DNA from: Brenneria nigrifluens DSM 30175 = ATCC 13028
GTDB taxonomy: Bacteria; Pseudomonadota; Gammaproteobacteria; Enterobacterales; Enterobacteriaceae
Direction: 5' to 3'
DNA length: 64,000 nucleotides
Assembly (NCBI RefSeq): GCF_005484965.1
Contig: NZ_CP034036.1
Coordinates: 2,914,001-2,978,000, forward strand
The first letter of the stretch is position 1, and the number at the start of each line of letters is the position of its first letter. This document shows positions 32,132-41,408 of the stretch, piece by piece. Made by a program: the position numbers and the translations under genes. The notes under the pieces are model-generated. The model worked only from the letters and a program-made list of their open reading frames with translations, ran no database searches and was not told where the DNA came from.

Positions 32132-33157
32132 ATGGCAAGAAAAAGAAAAAACCCCGCAGATAACGCACTGCCGCCGCGGGTGTACAGGGGAAAAAGCAAA
32201 TATGAATTCCACCCACCCGGCGGCGGCGCCATTTCGCTATGCGCCCTCGATTCACCAATACCCCTGATATGGGATAAATACAACGCGGCCAACAATTACC
32301 AGGAAGCGAAGTTTACCCTCGACCGCATGATACACCGCTTTATGCAGTCTCCAGACTTTCTGGATCTGGCTATGGAAACACAAAGGGATTACCGGAAATA
32401 CGCGGTCAAGATCGCCGCTGTGTTCGGCGCGATGCGGCCCGACTCAGTAAAACCGGAGGACGTTCGCGCATTCATGGATCGCCGGGGGATGAAAAGCAAA
32501 ACCCAGGCAAACAGGGAAAAAACGTTCATGTCCCGGGTTTATCGCTGGGGGTATGAGCGGGGGTTATGTAAATCAAATCCATGCTCCGGCGTGAAACAGT
32601 TCAAAGAGACCGCCAGGGACCGCTATATCAACGACGAAGAATATAGCGCCCTGCTATCGGTGTCTCCGGCGGTAGTCCGGGCCGCCATGGAAATCGCCTA
32701 TCTTTGTCTGTCCAGGCAGGGTGACATTCTGGCGCTAACTGAGCAGCAGATACTGGATGCAGGCATCTATATCGCCCAGGGTAAAACCGGCAAAAGGCAG
32801 ATAAAGGCATGGACTCCCCGGCTTCGCGCCGCGGTAAGCCTGGCGCGTTCGCTGCCACTGGAACCGGGATTCAGTAGCATATACGTGCTGAAACAACCGC
32901 GCGGGCAGCGGTACACGCGCGATGGTTTTAATAGCCGATGGAGGAAAGCAAAAGCCGCCGCCAGGGCAGCATTTCCGCACCTGAATTTTGATTTCACCTT
33001 TCACGATCTAAAAGCAAAAGGGGTGTCCGATCTGGACGGGACACTGGCGGAGAAACAGGCGATATCTGGCCATATGACCATCAGCCAGACTGCGCGCTAT
33101 GACCGGAAAATACAAATCGTGCCAGTGGTAGGCGGTCAGAATAAAAAACCGAAATAA
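32132..33157 (+). CDS. int: Phage tyrosine integrase
   Basis: This 341-residue site-specific recombinase has a core-binding domain (residues of about 80-165, KYAVKIAAVFGAMRPDSVKP onwards) and a catalytic domain. The catalytic domain has the Arg box CLSRQGDILAL, a HDLKAKG box (Lys where many integrases have Arg), SGHMTISQ, and the nucleophile in ARYDRK near residue 325. It reads toward tRNA-Leu, whose 3' end starts 135 bp beyond its stop, as expected for insertion at that tRNA. The HDLK variant is, as far as I recall, normal for this subfamily. Confidence 0.92.
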   Translation: MARKRKNPADNALPPRVYRGKSKYEFHPPGGGAISLCALDSPIPLIWDKYNAANNYQEAKFTLDRMIHRFMQSPDFLDLAMETQRDYRKYAVKIAAVFGAMRPDSVKPEDVRAFMDRRGMKSKTQANREKTFMSRVYRWGYERGLCKSNPCSGVKQFKETARDRYINDEEYSALLSVSPAVVRAAMEIAYLCLSRQGDILALTEQQILDAGIYIAQGKTGKRQIKAWTPRLRAAVSLARSLPLEPGFSSIYVLKQPRGQRYTRDGFNSRWRKAKAAARAAFPHLNFDFTFHDLKAKGVSDLDGTLAEKQAISGHMTISQTARYDRKIQIVPVVGGQNKKPK

Positions 33158-33185
33158 GCGAATAATTAACAGTGACGCAAAAAAC

Positions 33186-33207
33186 ATATTAGGAAAGATA
33201 TTAGGAA
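33186..33207. repeat. Tandem ATATTAGGAA direct repeats, possible integrase arm sites
   Basis: Two identical 10-mers start 12 bp apart (33186-33195 and 33198-33207) between int and the attachment tRNA. This is where arm-type integrase sites are expected. Confidence 0.45.
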
Positions 33208-33220
33208 GCAGTGATTCAGG

Positions 33221-33247
33221 CACAAAAAAACCGCCTGCTTGGCGGTT
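33221..33247 (-). terminator. Terminator downstream of the tRNA operon, inside the prophage end
   Basis: On the minus strand AACCGCC pairs with GGCGGTT around a 5-nt loop and is followed by seven T residues. It would end the tRNA-Gly-Cys-Leu transcript. Because it lies on the phage side of the tRNA, the phage seems to have supplied a new terminator. Confidence 0.65.
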
Positions 33248-33291
33248 AACGACATTGCTCTACATTCTTGTTTTAATTGAGTTTTTATCGA

Positions 33292-33378
33292 TGGTGCCCG
33301 GAGTGGGACTTGAACCCACACAGCGCGTACGCCGAGGGATTTTAAATCCCTTGTGTCTACCGATTCCACCACCCGGGC
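33292..33378 (-). tRNA. leuZ: tRNA-Leu (anticodon UAA), prophage attachment site
   Basis: This 87-nt gene has the cloverleaf, a long variable arm, the T-arm GGGTTCAAGTCCC and an encoded CCA. The anticodon loop TTTAAAA gives UAA, reading UUA and UUG. The integrase lies just past its 3' end, so the bacterial attachment site is most likely the 3' part of this tRNA, restored by the phage copy. The symbol follows the E. coli leuZ position near pgsA and uvrC. Confidence 0.95.
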
Positions 33379-33386
33379 TGGGATAT

Positions 33387-33460
33387 TGGAGGCGCGTCCC
33401 GGAGTCGAACCGAGGTAGGCGGATTTGCAATCCGCTGCATGGCCACTCTGCCAACGCGCC
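33387..33460 (-). tRNA. cysT: tRNA-Cys (anticodon GCA)
   Basis: This 74-nt cloverleaf has the anticodon loop TTGCAAA and an encoded CCA. It lies 8 bp upstream of tRNA-Leu and is part of the glyW-cysT-leuZ type operon known beside pgsA in E. coli. Confidence 0.95.
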
Positions 33461-33500
33461 TTACCTTTAAATCTGCCTCAGCTTCAGCAGCTGAAAATAT

Positions 33501-33576
<76 letters not shown>

Positions 33577-33751
33577 CTGATACGAACATGCTGATTTTTT
33601 TACTAACTTTCAACGAATCAGCGTCGCCGTTGATGCGGTGCATTCTACTGACCTGACGCGATGAGTCAACAGAATTATCCACCAACCAGGTTCGTTTGCT
33701 GGTTTTTACAGCGGGCGCCCCTACCCGCCACTCATCGGTCCGCCGCCTTGC

Positions 33752-34300
33752 TCAAGGTTCCAGCAAATCATGCCGCGCAGCGTTCAGGTATTGAAACATC
33801 GACCAGAAAGTCAACACCGCGGCGACGTACAAAGCAATAACCCCCGCGCCTTCCACAAAGCGTTCCGGACGCCAGAGCAAAGCGAACAACGCCATCATTT
33901 GCGCCGTTGTTTTGACTTTCCCAATCCAGGAGACCGCCACACTGCTGCGTTTGCCTATCTCCGCCATCCATTCCCGCAACGCGGAAATGATAATTTCCCG
34001 CGCAATCATGGTTGCCGCCGGCAAGGTAATCCACCAGGAGTGATAATGCTCGGCCACTAAAACCAAGGCCACGGCAACCATCACTTTGTCTGCGACCGGG
34101 TCGAGGAATGCTCCAAACCGCGTGGTTTGCTTCCAGCGGCGGGCCAGAAAACCATCGAACCAGTCGGTAACCGCGGCAAAAATAAATATGAGCGCGCAAA
34201 CCAGCGGCGCCCAGCCAAAGGGAAGGTAAAACGCCAGCACAAAAAACGGGATTAAAGCAACACGAAACAGGGTCAGCAACGTCGGTATATTAAATTGCAT
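33752..34300 (-). CDS. pgsA: Phosphatidylglycerophosphate synthase PgsA
   Basis: This 182-residue inner-membrane enzyme makes phosphatidylglycerophosphate from CDP-diacylglycerol and glycerol 3-phosphate, the committed step to phosphatidylglycerol and cardiolipin. The CDP-alcohol phosphotransferase motif is seen as [11 protein letters not shown], then [12 protein letters not shown] at about residues 46-71. Several membrane helices are present. It aligns almost end to end with E. coli PgsA and lies downstream of uvrC as in other enterobacteria. Confidence 0.97.
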   Translation of the reverse strand: MQFNIPTLLTLFRVALIPFFVLAFYLPFGWAPLVCALIFIFAAVTDWFDGFLARRWKQTTRFGAFLDPVADKVMVAVALVLVAEHYHSWWITLPAATMIAREIIISALREWMAEIGKRSSVAVSWIGKVKTTAQMMALFALLWRPERFVEGAGVIALYVAAVLTFWSMFQYLNAARHDLLEP

Positions 34301-34358
34301 AGCGCTTAGGTAACTATTTGGCCGGAGTGGATATTACGAGTATGTTGCTACATTGTCC

Positions 34359-36191
34359 CTAGTGTTTCAATGCATGGAAGATTTTTTCTGCCAATGCAGT
34401 TGAAATACCGGGCACATTTGCAATTTCCTCGACGCTGGCATTCATTAAAGGCTGCAATCCCCCCATGTATTTCAGCAGGGTCTGCCGGCGTTTAGGCCCA
34501 ACGCCTTCAATCAGCTCTAGTGTACTGGTATTTTTAACTTTTGCTCTTTTCTTACGGTGCCCGCCAATCGCGTGATCGTGAGAGTCGTCACGAATGTGCT
34601 GAATAACGTGCAAAGCAGGAGAATCAGACGGCAGAACAATACCTTCTCCCGTCGCCTCGAAAAACAGCGTCTCCAGGCCGGCCTTACGGTCGCTGCCTTT
34701 AGCCACGCCGAGCAACAGGGGTTTACTCTTATCCCAGGGTACCTGAAGCGAGTCAAATACGGCTTTTGCCTGACCAAGCTGCCCTTTGCCGCCATCAATT
34801 ACGATCACATCAGGGATTTTGCCCTCCTCCAACGCCTTGCCATAACGGCGTTTAAGAACCTGGGTCATTGCGGCATAGTCATCACCGGGAGTAATCCCGC
34901 TGATATTATAGCGCCGATATTCCGAACGCAGCGGACCGTTTGCATCGAACACCACACAAGATGCCACAGTCTGCTCTCCCATAGTATGACTGATGTCAAA
35001 ACACTCCATGCGATTAATTTCCGGCAGTTGTAAAACCTTGGCCAGAGCGGACAAACGCTGGTGAATCGTTGATTGCTGCGACAGCTTCGTCACCAGCGCC
35101 GTGGCGGCATTGGTGCGGGCAAGTTTCAGGTAACGAGCGCGAACGCCACGCGGCCGGGCCTGAATCTGCACTTTCCGTCCGGCAACTTCAGTTAAAGATT
35201 CCGTCAGCACGCCTTTATCCGGTAAGGAGAAATCAAGCAGAATCTCCGCTGGTAGGGTTCGCGCCGCACTCCCCTGCAAGTAAAACTGTCCGACGAATGT
35301 TTGCACCACCTCACCCAGTTCGGTTCCAGAAGGAACTTTCGGAAAATAACTGCGGCTGCCTAACACCTTACCCTGGCGGATAAACAATACATGTACGCAG
35401 GCCATTCCGGAATCAAAAGCCACGCCGATAACATCCAAATCTTCGTCAGAGCCTGAAACAAACTGCTTTTCCGTAACGCGCCGAACGGCCTGAATCTGAT
35501 CGCGGATACGGGCCGCTTCTTCAAAATTCAGCGCATAGCTGGCGGCTTCCATCCGTGAGATAAGCTGATTAAGCACCTGTTGGTCTTTGCCGGACAAAAA
35601 CAGACGAACATAGTCAACCTGTTGCCGGTAATCCTCGTCACTGACCAGTCCGCTAACGCAGGGTCCAAGGCAGCGGCCTATTTGATATTGCAAACAAGGA
35701 CGCGAGCGATTGCGGTATACGCTGTTTTCGCACTGGCGAACCGGAAAAAGTTTTTGCAACAGTATCAACGTTTCACGCACCGCATTACCGTTCGGAAACG
35801 GCCCGAAATATTCACCCTTTGCGTGTTTGGCGCCACGATGAACGGCAAGGCGGGGATGTCGCTCGGCACTCAGAAAAACCATGGGGTAGGATTTATCATC
35901 ACGCAATAAAACGTTATAACGCGGCTGATAAAGCTTGATGTAGTTATGTTCCAGCAGTAAAGCTTCCGTCTCAGTATGCGTAATGGTCACGTCAATCTGC
36001 CGGATGCTTTTTACCAAAGCCTCCGTTTTACGACTGCCGACATTGCTGCGGAAATAGCTGGAAAGTCGTTTTTTTAAATCTTTTGCTTTACCGACATAGA
36101 TCACCGTATTGACGGCATCATACATCCGATAGACCCCAGGCTGGCTGGTGACTGTCTTTAGAAATGCCGAGGCATCGAAACTTTCACTCAC
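34359..36191 (-). CDS. uvrC: UvrABC system subunit UvrC
   Basis: This 610-residue nucleotide-excision-repair nuclease makes both incisions around DNA lesions with UvrB. It has an N-terminal GIY-YIG domain ([21 protein letters not shown]), a cysteine cluster ([21 protein letters not shown]), and a UVR helix near residues 204-239 for UvrB. The C-terminal endonuclease domain and helix-hairpin-helix motifs ([19 protein letters not shown]) complete it. The length equals E. coli UvrC. It overlaps uvrY by 8 bp. Confidence 0.98.
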   Translation of the reverse strand: MSESFDASAFLKTVTSQPGVYRMYDAVNTVIYVGKAKDLKKRLSSYFRSNVGSRKTEALVKSIRQIDVTITHTETEALLLEHNYIKLYQPRYNVLLRDDKSYPMVFLSAERHPRLAVHRGAKHAKGEYFGPFPNGNAVRETLILLQKLFPVRQCENSVYRNRSRPCLQYQIGRCLGPCVSGLVSDEDYRQQVDYVRLFLSGKDQQVLNQLISRMEAASYALNFEEAARIRDQIQAVRRVTEKQFVSGSDEDLDVIGVAFDSGMACVHVLFIRQGKVLGSRSYFPKVPSGTELGEVVQTFVGQFYLQGSAARTLPAEILLDFSLPDKGVLTESLTEVAGRKVQIQARPRGVRARYLKLARTNAATALVTKLSQQSTIHQRLSALAKVLQLPEINRMECFDISHTMGEQTVASCVVFDANGPLRSEYRRYNISGITPGDDYAAMTQVLKRRYGKALEEGKIPDVIVIDGGKGQLGQAKAVFDSLQVPWDKSKPLLLGVAKGSDRKAGLETLFFEATGEGIVLPSDSPALHVIQHIRDDSHDHAIGGHRKKRAKVKNTSTLELIEGVGPKRRQTLLKYMGGLQPLMNASVEEIANVPGISTALAEKIFHALKH

Positions 36192-36840
36192 TACTTAACA
36201 ATGTCTCCGCATTAAAGAGGCCGTGCCGAATCGCCAGGTGCGTCAGCTCCACGTCACCATTGATGTTCAGCTTGCTGAACATCCGATAGCGGTAACTGTT
36301 CACCGTTTTCGGACTCAGATTAAGCTGGTCTGATATTTCTGTCACCTTTTGCCCTTTGGTGATCATCAGCATAATCTGCAACTCACGCTCAGACAAACAC
36401 TCCAGCGGAGTCTCGGCCTGTGGTTCCAACTGGCTCAGCGCCATTTGCTGCGCAATATCAGAAGCAATATACCGCTTACCCGCATGAACGGCACGGATGG
36501 CGCAGATAACTTCCTGCGGGGCGGCAGCTTTACTGACGTATCCGGCGGCACCTGCCTGCATTACTTTAGCAGGTAAAGGGTTCTCTGTATAAATAGTTAG
36601 CATGATGACTTTTACATCAGGAGAAAAGCGCAGAATTTTACGCGTTGCCTCAAGACCGCCAATCCCCGGCATACTCATGTCCATCAAGACAACATCAACA
36701 TCGTTGCCGCGGCACCACCTGACGGCGTCCTCACCACAGGACGCCTCACCAACTACTTTGAGACCTTTGATATCGTCAAGAATGCGCCGTATCCCTGCCC
36801 GCACCAGTTCATGGTCATCAACAAGAAAAACGCTAATCAA
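36184..36840 (-). CDS. uvrY: Response regulator UvrY/GacA (UUG start)
   Basis: This 218-residue FixJ-type regulator is the partner of sensor kinase BarA. It activates csrB-type small RNAs and, in soft-rot bacteria (as GacA/ExpA), virulence genes. The receiver domain has DDHE at the start, phospho-acceptor Asp in [10 protein letters not shown], and Lys in YVSKAAAP. A LuxR-type HTH follows ([22 protein letters not shown]). I place the start at TTG 36840 because [12 protein letters not shown] then begins as in homologues and GGAG lies at the right distance. A UUG start is also known for E. coli uvrY. Confidence 0.95.
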   Translation of the reverse strand: MISVFLVDDHELVRAGIRRILDDIKGLKVVGEASCGEDAVRWCRGNDVDVVLMDMSMPGIGGLEATRKILRFSPDVKVIMLTIYTENPLPAKVMQAGAAGYVSKAAAPQEVICAIRAVHAGKRYIASDIAQQMALSQLEPQAETPLECLSERELQIMLMITKGQKVTEISDQLNLSPKTVNSYRYRMFSKLNINGDVELTHLAIRHGLFNAETLLSSE

Positions 36841-37490
36841 AGAATAATTCTCCAAAAAAGGGAGTAACACTTACATAATAATTTGCTTGCAGGTGATACT
36901 ACGTTGATTTCTAAAAAAATAATGCATACGGACTTATAACAATGATGTATTTTTAAATATGCTACAGTAATAAACAAACGATATCGGTAACAAGATGATA
37001 GCAATATAACATTAACACCGGGATGCATATTGATCACATTCCCAACATGTCAGGTTATGACTTCCAGCGTTCCGGCCTCTTATCCTCGGCCATCATCGGC
37101 AACTGTGTAGAAAGCAACGACAACCAGTGGCATCAATTTGGCATTGCACCTCATATATCAATAAAAATTGACTATTGCAACCACTATATGTTGTGGGGTT
37201 TAAAACTACATTACATAAATAACAGAGCAGAGAAAAAGCACCCTGACTGAAAATCCGCTGTACTCGATCGGATACGGATTCACTATATAAACCTGGGCTG
37301 TCGAATACAATTAAAATAAGTTAACTGTATAAAAAAACCACTACATAGCCATGAACGATTAATAATAGCCGCCGACAATACACACTATGCTATACTCGCG
37401 GCAATCTGATTATGCCAGCAGCATGCGCTTTCGAGCCAACTGGGGGCTGACTTAAACACGTTTTATGCTGTTTCTTGTTAAGGAGAAAAC
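36841..37490. other. Intergenic region uvrY-yecF
   Basis: This AT-rich 650-bp region carries the uvrY promoter on the left and the yecF leader (AAGGAGAAAAC site) on the right. A 75-codon frame at 37023-37250 has no ribosome site or recognisable composition and is not called. No sdiA remnant was recognised, although E. coli has sdiA beyond yecF here. Confidence 0.5.
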
Positions 37491-37715
37491 ATGAGCAACG
37501 TAGATTTTTCCACCGCCGCGAGCGTAGAAACGCTGGCGCACGAAGTAACCTGTTTAAAAGCGACGATTACGCTACTGTTAAAGGCCATCGGTCAGGCTGA
37601 CGCGGGCAAAGTCATTATCAACATGGAAAGATATATTGCCCAACTGGAAGACCCTGAGCAGGAGGCGGCGTTCAGCAACACCATCAAGCAAATCAAACAC
37701 GCTTACCGCCAATAA
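37491..37715 (+). CDS. yecF: YecF-like DUF2594 protein
   Basis: This 74-residue cytoplasmic helical protein has ETLAHEVTCLKATITLLLKAIGQADAGK and an acidic ERYIAQLEDPEQEAAF segment, matching DUF2594 (YecF). In E. coli yecF lies beside uvrY, as here. The function is unknown. It has a strong AAGGAG ribosome site. Confidence 0.9.
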   Translation: MSNVDFSTAASVETLAHEVTCLKATITLLLKAIGQADAGKVIINMERYIAQLEDPEQEAAFSNTIKQIKHAYRQ

Positions 37716-38151
37716 CCGGGTTTCCCGTCGGCTCAGCGCCTCCTGATGCCGGCGGTATTTTTCCCGGGACATTTATCTATTTCCTTACCAGTCATTGCAA
37801 AAATCTCGCCAGATTGCTATCCGGTATCGAGATTCATTGCAAATCTTCAGCTTGGGCGAAAACGCCACGCTCTCACCAAGCATCATCAATCCGCCATGTT
37901 CTGCTCAGCAATTAAAGAATGGATAAATATTGCTAAAATCAGAAGGAAAAACATTATTTATCTTTAAAAAAAGAAAAATAAAATCTATCAATCAGAGCAA
38001 ACGTCTTATTACCTGCTCGTTATTTTAGCGATAATAATCTTTATTTAATTCGCCCGTCAATGAGATCAATTATAAGAAAAAAACAACCACGTTCGTTAGA
38101 GAATCATAGGATAATAAAACAGAACTAAAGCGAGATAACTTGTTGAAATGT
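37716..38151. other. Intergenic region yecF to tRNA-Lys
   Basis: I see no gene in these 436 bp. The right half is AT-rich. The left part has short GC-rich inverted segments after yecF but no convincing terminator. Confidence 0.4.
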
Positions 38152-38227
38152 TGGTGGGTCGTCGGGGGTTCGAACCCCGGACCAATTGATTAAGAGTCAA
38201 CTGCTCTACCGACTGAGCTAACGACCC
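38152..38227 (-). tRNA. tRNA-Lys with CUU anticodon
   Basis: This 76-nt cloverleaf is nearly identical to enterobacterial tRNA-Lys (GGGTCGTTAGCTCAG start, encoded CCA), but the anticodon loop is CTCTTAA, giving CUU instead of the usual UUU. It decodes only AAG. The T-arm CCGGGGTTCGAACCCCCG is well paired, so it looks functional. Confidence 0.92.
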
Positions 38228-38559
38228 AACGAGGGGAATTATTCCCTTCTTGGCGGCGGCTGTCAAATAGTTCACATAGATTTTTTCTTATTTTTTCGCA
38301 TGCACAAATTACATTGTGAGCGATGCATAATTTTGTTAACCTGAGGGCCGCTCAATTTATCCCTTTCATATTACAATATACGTTTCTCAGGGCAAAAAAC
38401 GTACAGAATCACATCGTGTAATTATTCACCATATTTATGCCAGTCACTCCCTGTAATCAGTGCGCCAGTTAGGCTATCTTATCTCTGCTCAGTTTAGCCA
38501 ACGAGAGAGCCGTTCAAGAGCTCAAACAACATCACATAAAAAATAGGAAATTGTATTAA
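38228..38559. other. cycA leader and tRNA-Lys promoter region
   Basis: This 332-bp region without a gene has a GGGGAATTATTCCC hairpin just upstream of tRNA-Lys and an AT-rich cycA leader. In E. coli, cycA is repressed by the small RNA GcvB through its leader; whether that holds here cannot be judged by eye. Confidence 0.4.
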
Positions 38560-39963
38560 ATGCTAGATCAATCAAAAGAGGCGGCAAACCTCGCAGAACC
38601 TGACGGTGAAGGGCTGCGGCGCAACCTGACCAACCGGCATATTCAGCTTATCGCCATTGGAGGCGCTATTGGTACCGGGTTGTTTATGGGCTCGGGAAAA
38701 ACCATCAGTCTGGCGGGGCCGTCAATCATTTTCGTTTATATGATCATCGGCTTCATGCTGTTCTTCGTGATGCGAGCGATGGGCGAGTTACTGCTCTCCA
38801 ATCTAAACTATAAATCTTTCAGTGATTTTGCCGCCGACCTGCTCGGCCCCTGGGCAGGTTTTTTTACCGGCTGGACATACTGGTTTTGCTGGGTGGTTAC
38901 CGGCATTGCCGATGTGGTGGCGATCAGCGCTTACGCACAGTTCTGGTTTCCGGATCTATCGCAGTGGATATCTTCACTACTCTGCGTTCTCTTATTGCTC
39001 ACACTTAACCTGGCGACAGTAAAACTGTTCGGCGAAATGGAATTCTGGTTTGCGATGATCAAGATTGTGGCCATCGTTGCCTTAATTGTTATCGGCGTGG
39101 TGCTGGTAATGATGCAGTTCCCCTCGCCATCAGGTTCAGTCGCATCGTTTAATAACTTATGGAACGATGGAGGTATGTTTCCTAAAGGCATAGGGGGATT
39201 TTTTGCCGGATTCCAGATAGCGGTCTTTGCATTCGTCGGAATCGAGCTGGTTGGCACCACTGCGGCAGAAACTAAGAATCCAAGGGTTGTGCTTCCCAGA
39301 GCGATCAACGCGATACCGATCCGTATCATCATGTTCTATGTTTTTGCTCTGGTGATGATCATGTCTGTTACGCCGTGGAGCGCTATCGCCGCCGATCGCA
39401 GTCCCTTCGTTGATATGTTTGTACTGGTCGGGCTACCCGCTGCAGCCAGCGTGATTAACTTTGTGGTACTGACTTCGGCAGCATCGTCAGCCAACAGCGG
39501 CGTATTCTCCACCAGCCGGATGCTGTTTGGGTTAGCCAAACAGGGAGATGCACCGAAACGTTTCAGTATCTTGTCTAAACGCGCGGTTCCTTCTGCGGGA
39601 TTACTGTTTTCCTGTATCTGTCTGTTGTCCGGCGTGGTATTGATTTACCTGATCCCCAATGTAATGACGGTCTTTACCCTGGTTACCACCGTCTCCGCCA
39701 TTTTGTTCATGTTCATCTGGAGCATTATTCTCTGCTCTTACCTGACGTACCGTAAAAAAAGACCGCAGTTGCATCTAAGCTCGCAGTATAAAATGCCCTG
39801 GGGTATTTTTATGTGTTGGATTTGCCTGACATTTTTTGCCTTTGTGATCGTCCTGCTGACGCTACAGCCCGACACCCTGCAGGCGCTAGTTATCACGCCA
39901 TTGTGGTTTATTATTCTGGCAATAGCCTATCGGGTTATTCAGAAGAAAAAAAGGCTGGCATGA
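38560..39963 (+). CDS. cycA: D-serine/D-alanine/glycine transporter CycA
   Basis: This 467-residue amino-acid permease of the APC superfamily has 12 predicted membrane helices. It imports glycine, D-alanine, D-serine and D-cycloserine with protons. Long stretches match E. coli CycA, such as NRHIQLIAIGGAIGTGLFMG near residue 26 and FTGWTYWFCWVVTGIADVVA. The ribosome site is weak and the ATG at 38560 gives the family length. Confidence 0.95.
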   Translation: MLDQSKEAANLAEPDGEGLRRNLTNRHIQLIAIGGAIGTGLFMGSGKTISLAGPSIIFVYMIIGFMLFFVMRAMGELLLSNLNYKSFSDFAADLLGPWAGFFTGWTYWFCWVVTGIADVVAISAYAQFWFPDLSQWISSLLCVLLLLTLNLATVKLFGEMEFWFAMIKIVAIVALIVIGVVLVMMQFPSPSGSVASFNNLWNDGGMFPKGIGGFFAGFQIAVFAFVGIELVGTTAAETKNPRVVLPRAINAIPIRIIMFYVFALVMIMSVTPWSAIAADRSPFVDMFVLVGLPAAASVINFVVLTSAASSANSGVFSTSRMLFGLAKQGDAPKRFSILSKRAVPSAGLLFSCICLLSGVVLIYLIPNVMTVFTLVTTVSAILFMFIWSIILCSYLTYRKKRPQLHLSSQYKMPWGIFMCWICLTFFAFVIVLLTLQPDTLQALVITPLWFIILAIAYRVIQKKKRLA

Positions 39964-39990
39964 AATAAATAGCATCGTTACCACCTGCAA

Positions 39991-40024
39991 AAGACGCTGA
40001 TTACAAAAATCAGCGTCTTAACTA
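39991..40024 (+). terminator. Terminator of cycA
   Basis: A perfect 11-bp stem AAGACGCTGAT/ATCAGCGTCTT (39991-40001 with 40009-40019) lies about 30 bp after the cycA stop. Confidence 0.8.
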
Positions 40025-40144
40025 TTTAATAATTGCATATGCATATTACTCTTATCAATTTACAAAATGATTTATTATAAAAAAGTAGCAAGCAAACTCT
40101 GATCATCCATTAATTAATGCAGCCATGATAATAATATGGTGAAG

Positions 40145-40411
40145 TTAATTCCTTAATGAAATAGTCGTGAACCGATTAATATTTCGAGATAATAATTCGG
40201 CTGCTAAGCAAGCATCTTCGCCCTTGCGCTGATTTGTTTCCTCCAGTACGCCTTTCACCTTGCTTGTTAACTCGTTAATTTTATTGTCATCCAACATAGA
40301 AACAATGGCAAACACCAACATTTCTAACGATTCTATTTTGGCATGAAGTTCTTTTTCTCCGACCTCTTTTTCTGCCAGTCTTATTAATAGCTGAGAGAGA
40401 AGACTATTCAT
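40145..40411 (-). CDS. iraP: Anti-adaptor IraP-like protein
   Basis: This 88-residue coiled-coil protein starts NSLLSQLLIRLAEKEVGEKE and continues AKIESLEMLVFAIVSMLDDN, matching E. coli IraP over its length. IraP binds RssB during phosphate starvation and so stabilises sigma-S. The start has an AAGGAG site. The position between cycA and nac differs from E. coli. Confidence 0.75.
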   Translation of the reverse strand: MNSLLSQLLIRLAEKEVGEKELHAKIESLEMLVFAIVSMLDDNKINELTSKVKGVLEETNQRKGEDACLAAELLSRNINRFTTISLRN

Positions 40412-40637
40412 TTGAACTCCTTAATCAAAAAATAACAGTCAGTCACCCAAGAAACACCAACGGAACGTTAGTGAATGGGATTAGAGAAATCATTACGTGG
40501 ATTAATGTAACATCTAAAGCGGCCTGACCGCTAGTATCTATCGCAATTTTGGTATCATCACATTCATCGCATGATGATAAAAATGAAAGAGCAGATAAAA
40601 TAAATCAGCAAGATGATGTTTTAAAAACATTTTATAT

Positions 40638-40663
40638 AGCCAGCCATACAGAAATGGCTGGCT
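40638..40663 (-). terminator. Perfect 10-bp hairpin after the nac fragment
   Basis: AGCCAGCCAT and ATGGCTGGCT pair around a 6-nt loop just after the truncated nac stop, with a weak T stretch beyond. It may end the short nac transcript. Confidence 0.5.
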
Positions 40664-40671
40664 ACTTGAAA

Positions 40672-40947
40672 TTATACGTTTACCGACTGCCTGACTCCAT
40701 TCACTGCACTTTTGGCCTGCTCGCACTGGTACAAAATCGCTTGGGCATGCGAATAAAGAATTTTTCCGGCTTCCGTAGGCGTAACGCCACGTCTGCTACG
40801 TACCAGCAACTGCTTCTCAAGCTCACTCTCCAGCGTCGCGACCTGCTGGCTCAGCGCTGGTTGCGCAATGTGCAACAACTCAGCAGCCTGGGTCAGGCTA
40901 CCGATATCAACGATTTTCACAAAATACTTGAGCCGTCTAAGATTCAT
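40672..40947 (-). CDS. nac: Truncated nitrogen assimilation control protein (Nac N-terminal 91 aa)
   Basis: The 91 residues match the LysR-type DNA-binding domain of Nac: RRLKYFVKIVDIGSLTQAAE, then HIAQPALSQQVATLESELE and the linker helix GVTPTEAGKILYSHAQAIL. Translation stops at about residue 91, where full-length Nac (about 305) would enter its effector domain. No downstream remnant was seen. The start has an AGGAGG site, and a sigma-54 promoter and an NtrC-like site are kept upstream. Work on Klebsiella Nac showed that roughly the first 100 residues retain activity, so this may be a functional short regulator rather than debris. Confidence 0.8.
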   Translation of the reverse strand: MNLRRLKYFVKIVDIGSLTQAAELLHIAQPALSQQVATLESELEKQLLVRSRRGVTPTEAGKILYSHAQAILYQCEQAKSAVNGVRQSVNV

Positions 40948-40980
40948 TTCTGCCTCCTGAGTAAGTTCCCCATGAGAGAT

Positions 40981-40996
40981 AGCAAGATCCGCGCCA
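40981..40996 (-). promoter_or_regulatory. Sigma-54 promoter of nac
   Basis: The minus strand reads TGGCGCGGATCTTGCT, with the conserved GG and GC separated by exactly 10 nt as required for RpoN promoters. It lies about 35 nt before the nac start codon. Confidence 0.75.
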
Positions 40997-41127
40997 TATT
41001 ATAAACTTCTGCGATAAAAACCAGATACATGCTTGATAAGCCATGGGTAAAATAAGGTAAACAAATGGTACACAGGATGTGCCAGGCTAGCCGGAAGTCG
41101 CCTATATCGATTTCCTCTGCCAGGGAA

Positions 41128-41144
41128 TGCACCACTCTAATGCA
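41128..41144 (-). promoter_or_regulatory. NtrC-like binding site
   Basis: The minus strand reads TGCATTAGAGTGGTGCA, 14 of 17 matches to the NtrC consensus TGCACTAAAATGGTGCA, about 130 bp upstream of the sigma-54 promoter. That is a normal enhancer distance. Confidence 0.6.
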
Positions 41145-41332
41145 ACTGCTGCTGTCTCAAGGTGCAGGCGGTGATGTAAAAGACCGCGTAAAAAAAGTAT
41201 TCACATCAAACCGGCCACACTTGCGCAATAATTTCAATATGTTGATTATTACTTCAGCAATCAGTTATCACAAGGCATAACAGCCTTTGACAAGGTGAAA
41301 TGCTCCCGCTATTATCCCCGCAGCTAACCGAT

Positions 41333-41408
41333 TCCTCTGTAGTTCAGTCGGTAGAACGGCGGACTGTTAATCCGTATGTCACTGGTTCGAGTCCAGTCAG
41401 AGGAGCCA
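41333..41408 (+). tRNA. tRNA-Asn (anticodon GUU), island attachment site
   Basis: This 76-nt cloverleaf starts TCCTCTGTAGTTCAG, has anticodon GTT and an encoded CCA. A P4-type integrase stub begins 180 bp beyond its 3' end, the classic arrangement of genomic islands at asn tRNA genes. Confidence 0.96.

Larger units (their letters stand above)
40948..41332. other. nac regulatory region
   Basis: This 385-bp region has no gene. It contains the nac leader, the sigma-54 promoter and NtrC-like site listed separately, and the upstream flank of tRNA-Asn. Confidence 0.5.

Noticed and set aside
32132..33157. Integrase with Lys in place of the second catalytic Arg (HDLK)
   Set aside because: HDLKAKG is, to my knowledge, a recurrent variant in this integrase subfamily; other catalytic residues are intact, so I do not treat it as inactivation.
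37023..37250. A 75-codon frame between uvrY and yecF
   Set aside because: It has no ribosome site, an odd composition and no recognisable relation to SdiA or another neighbour gene.
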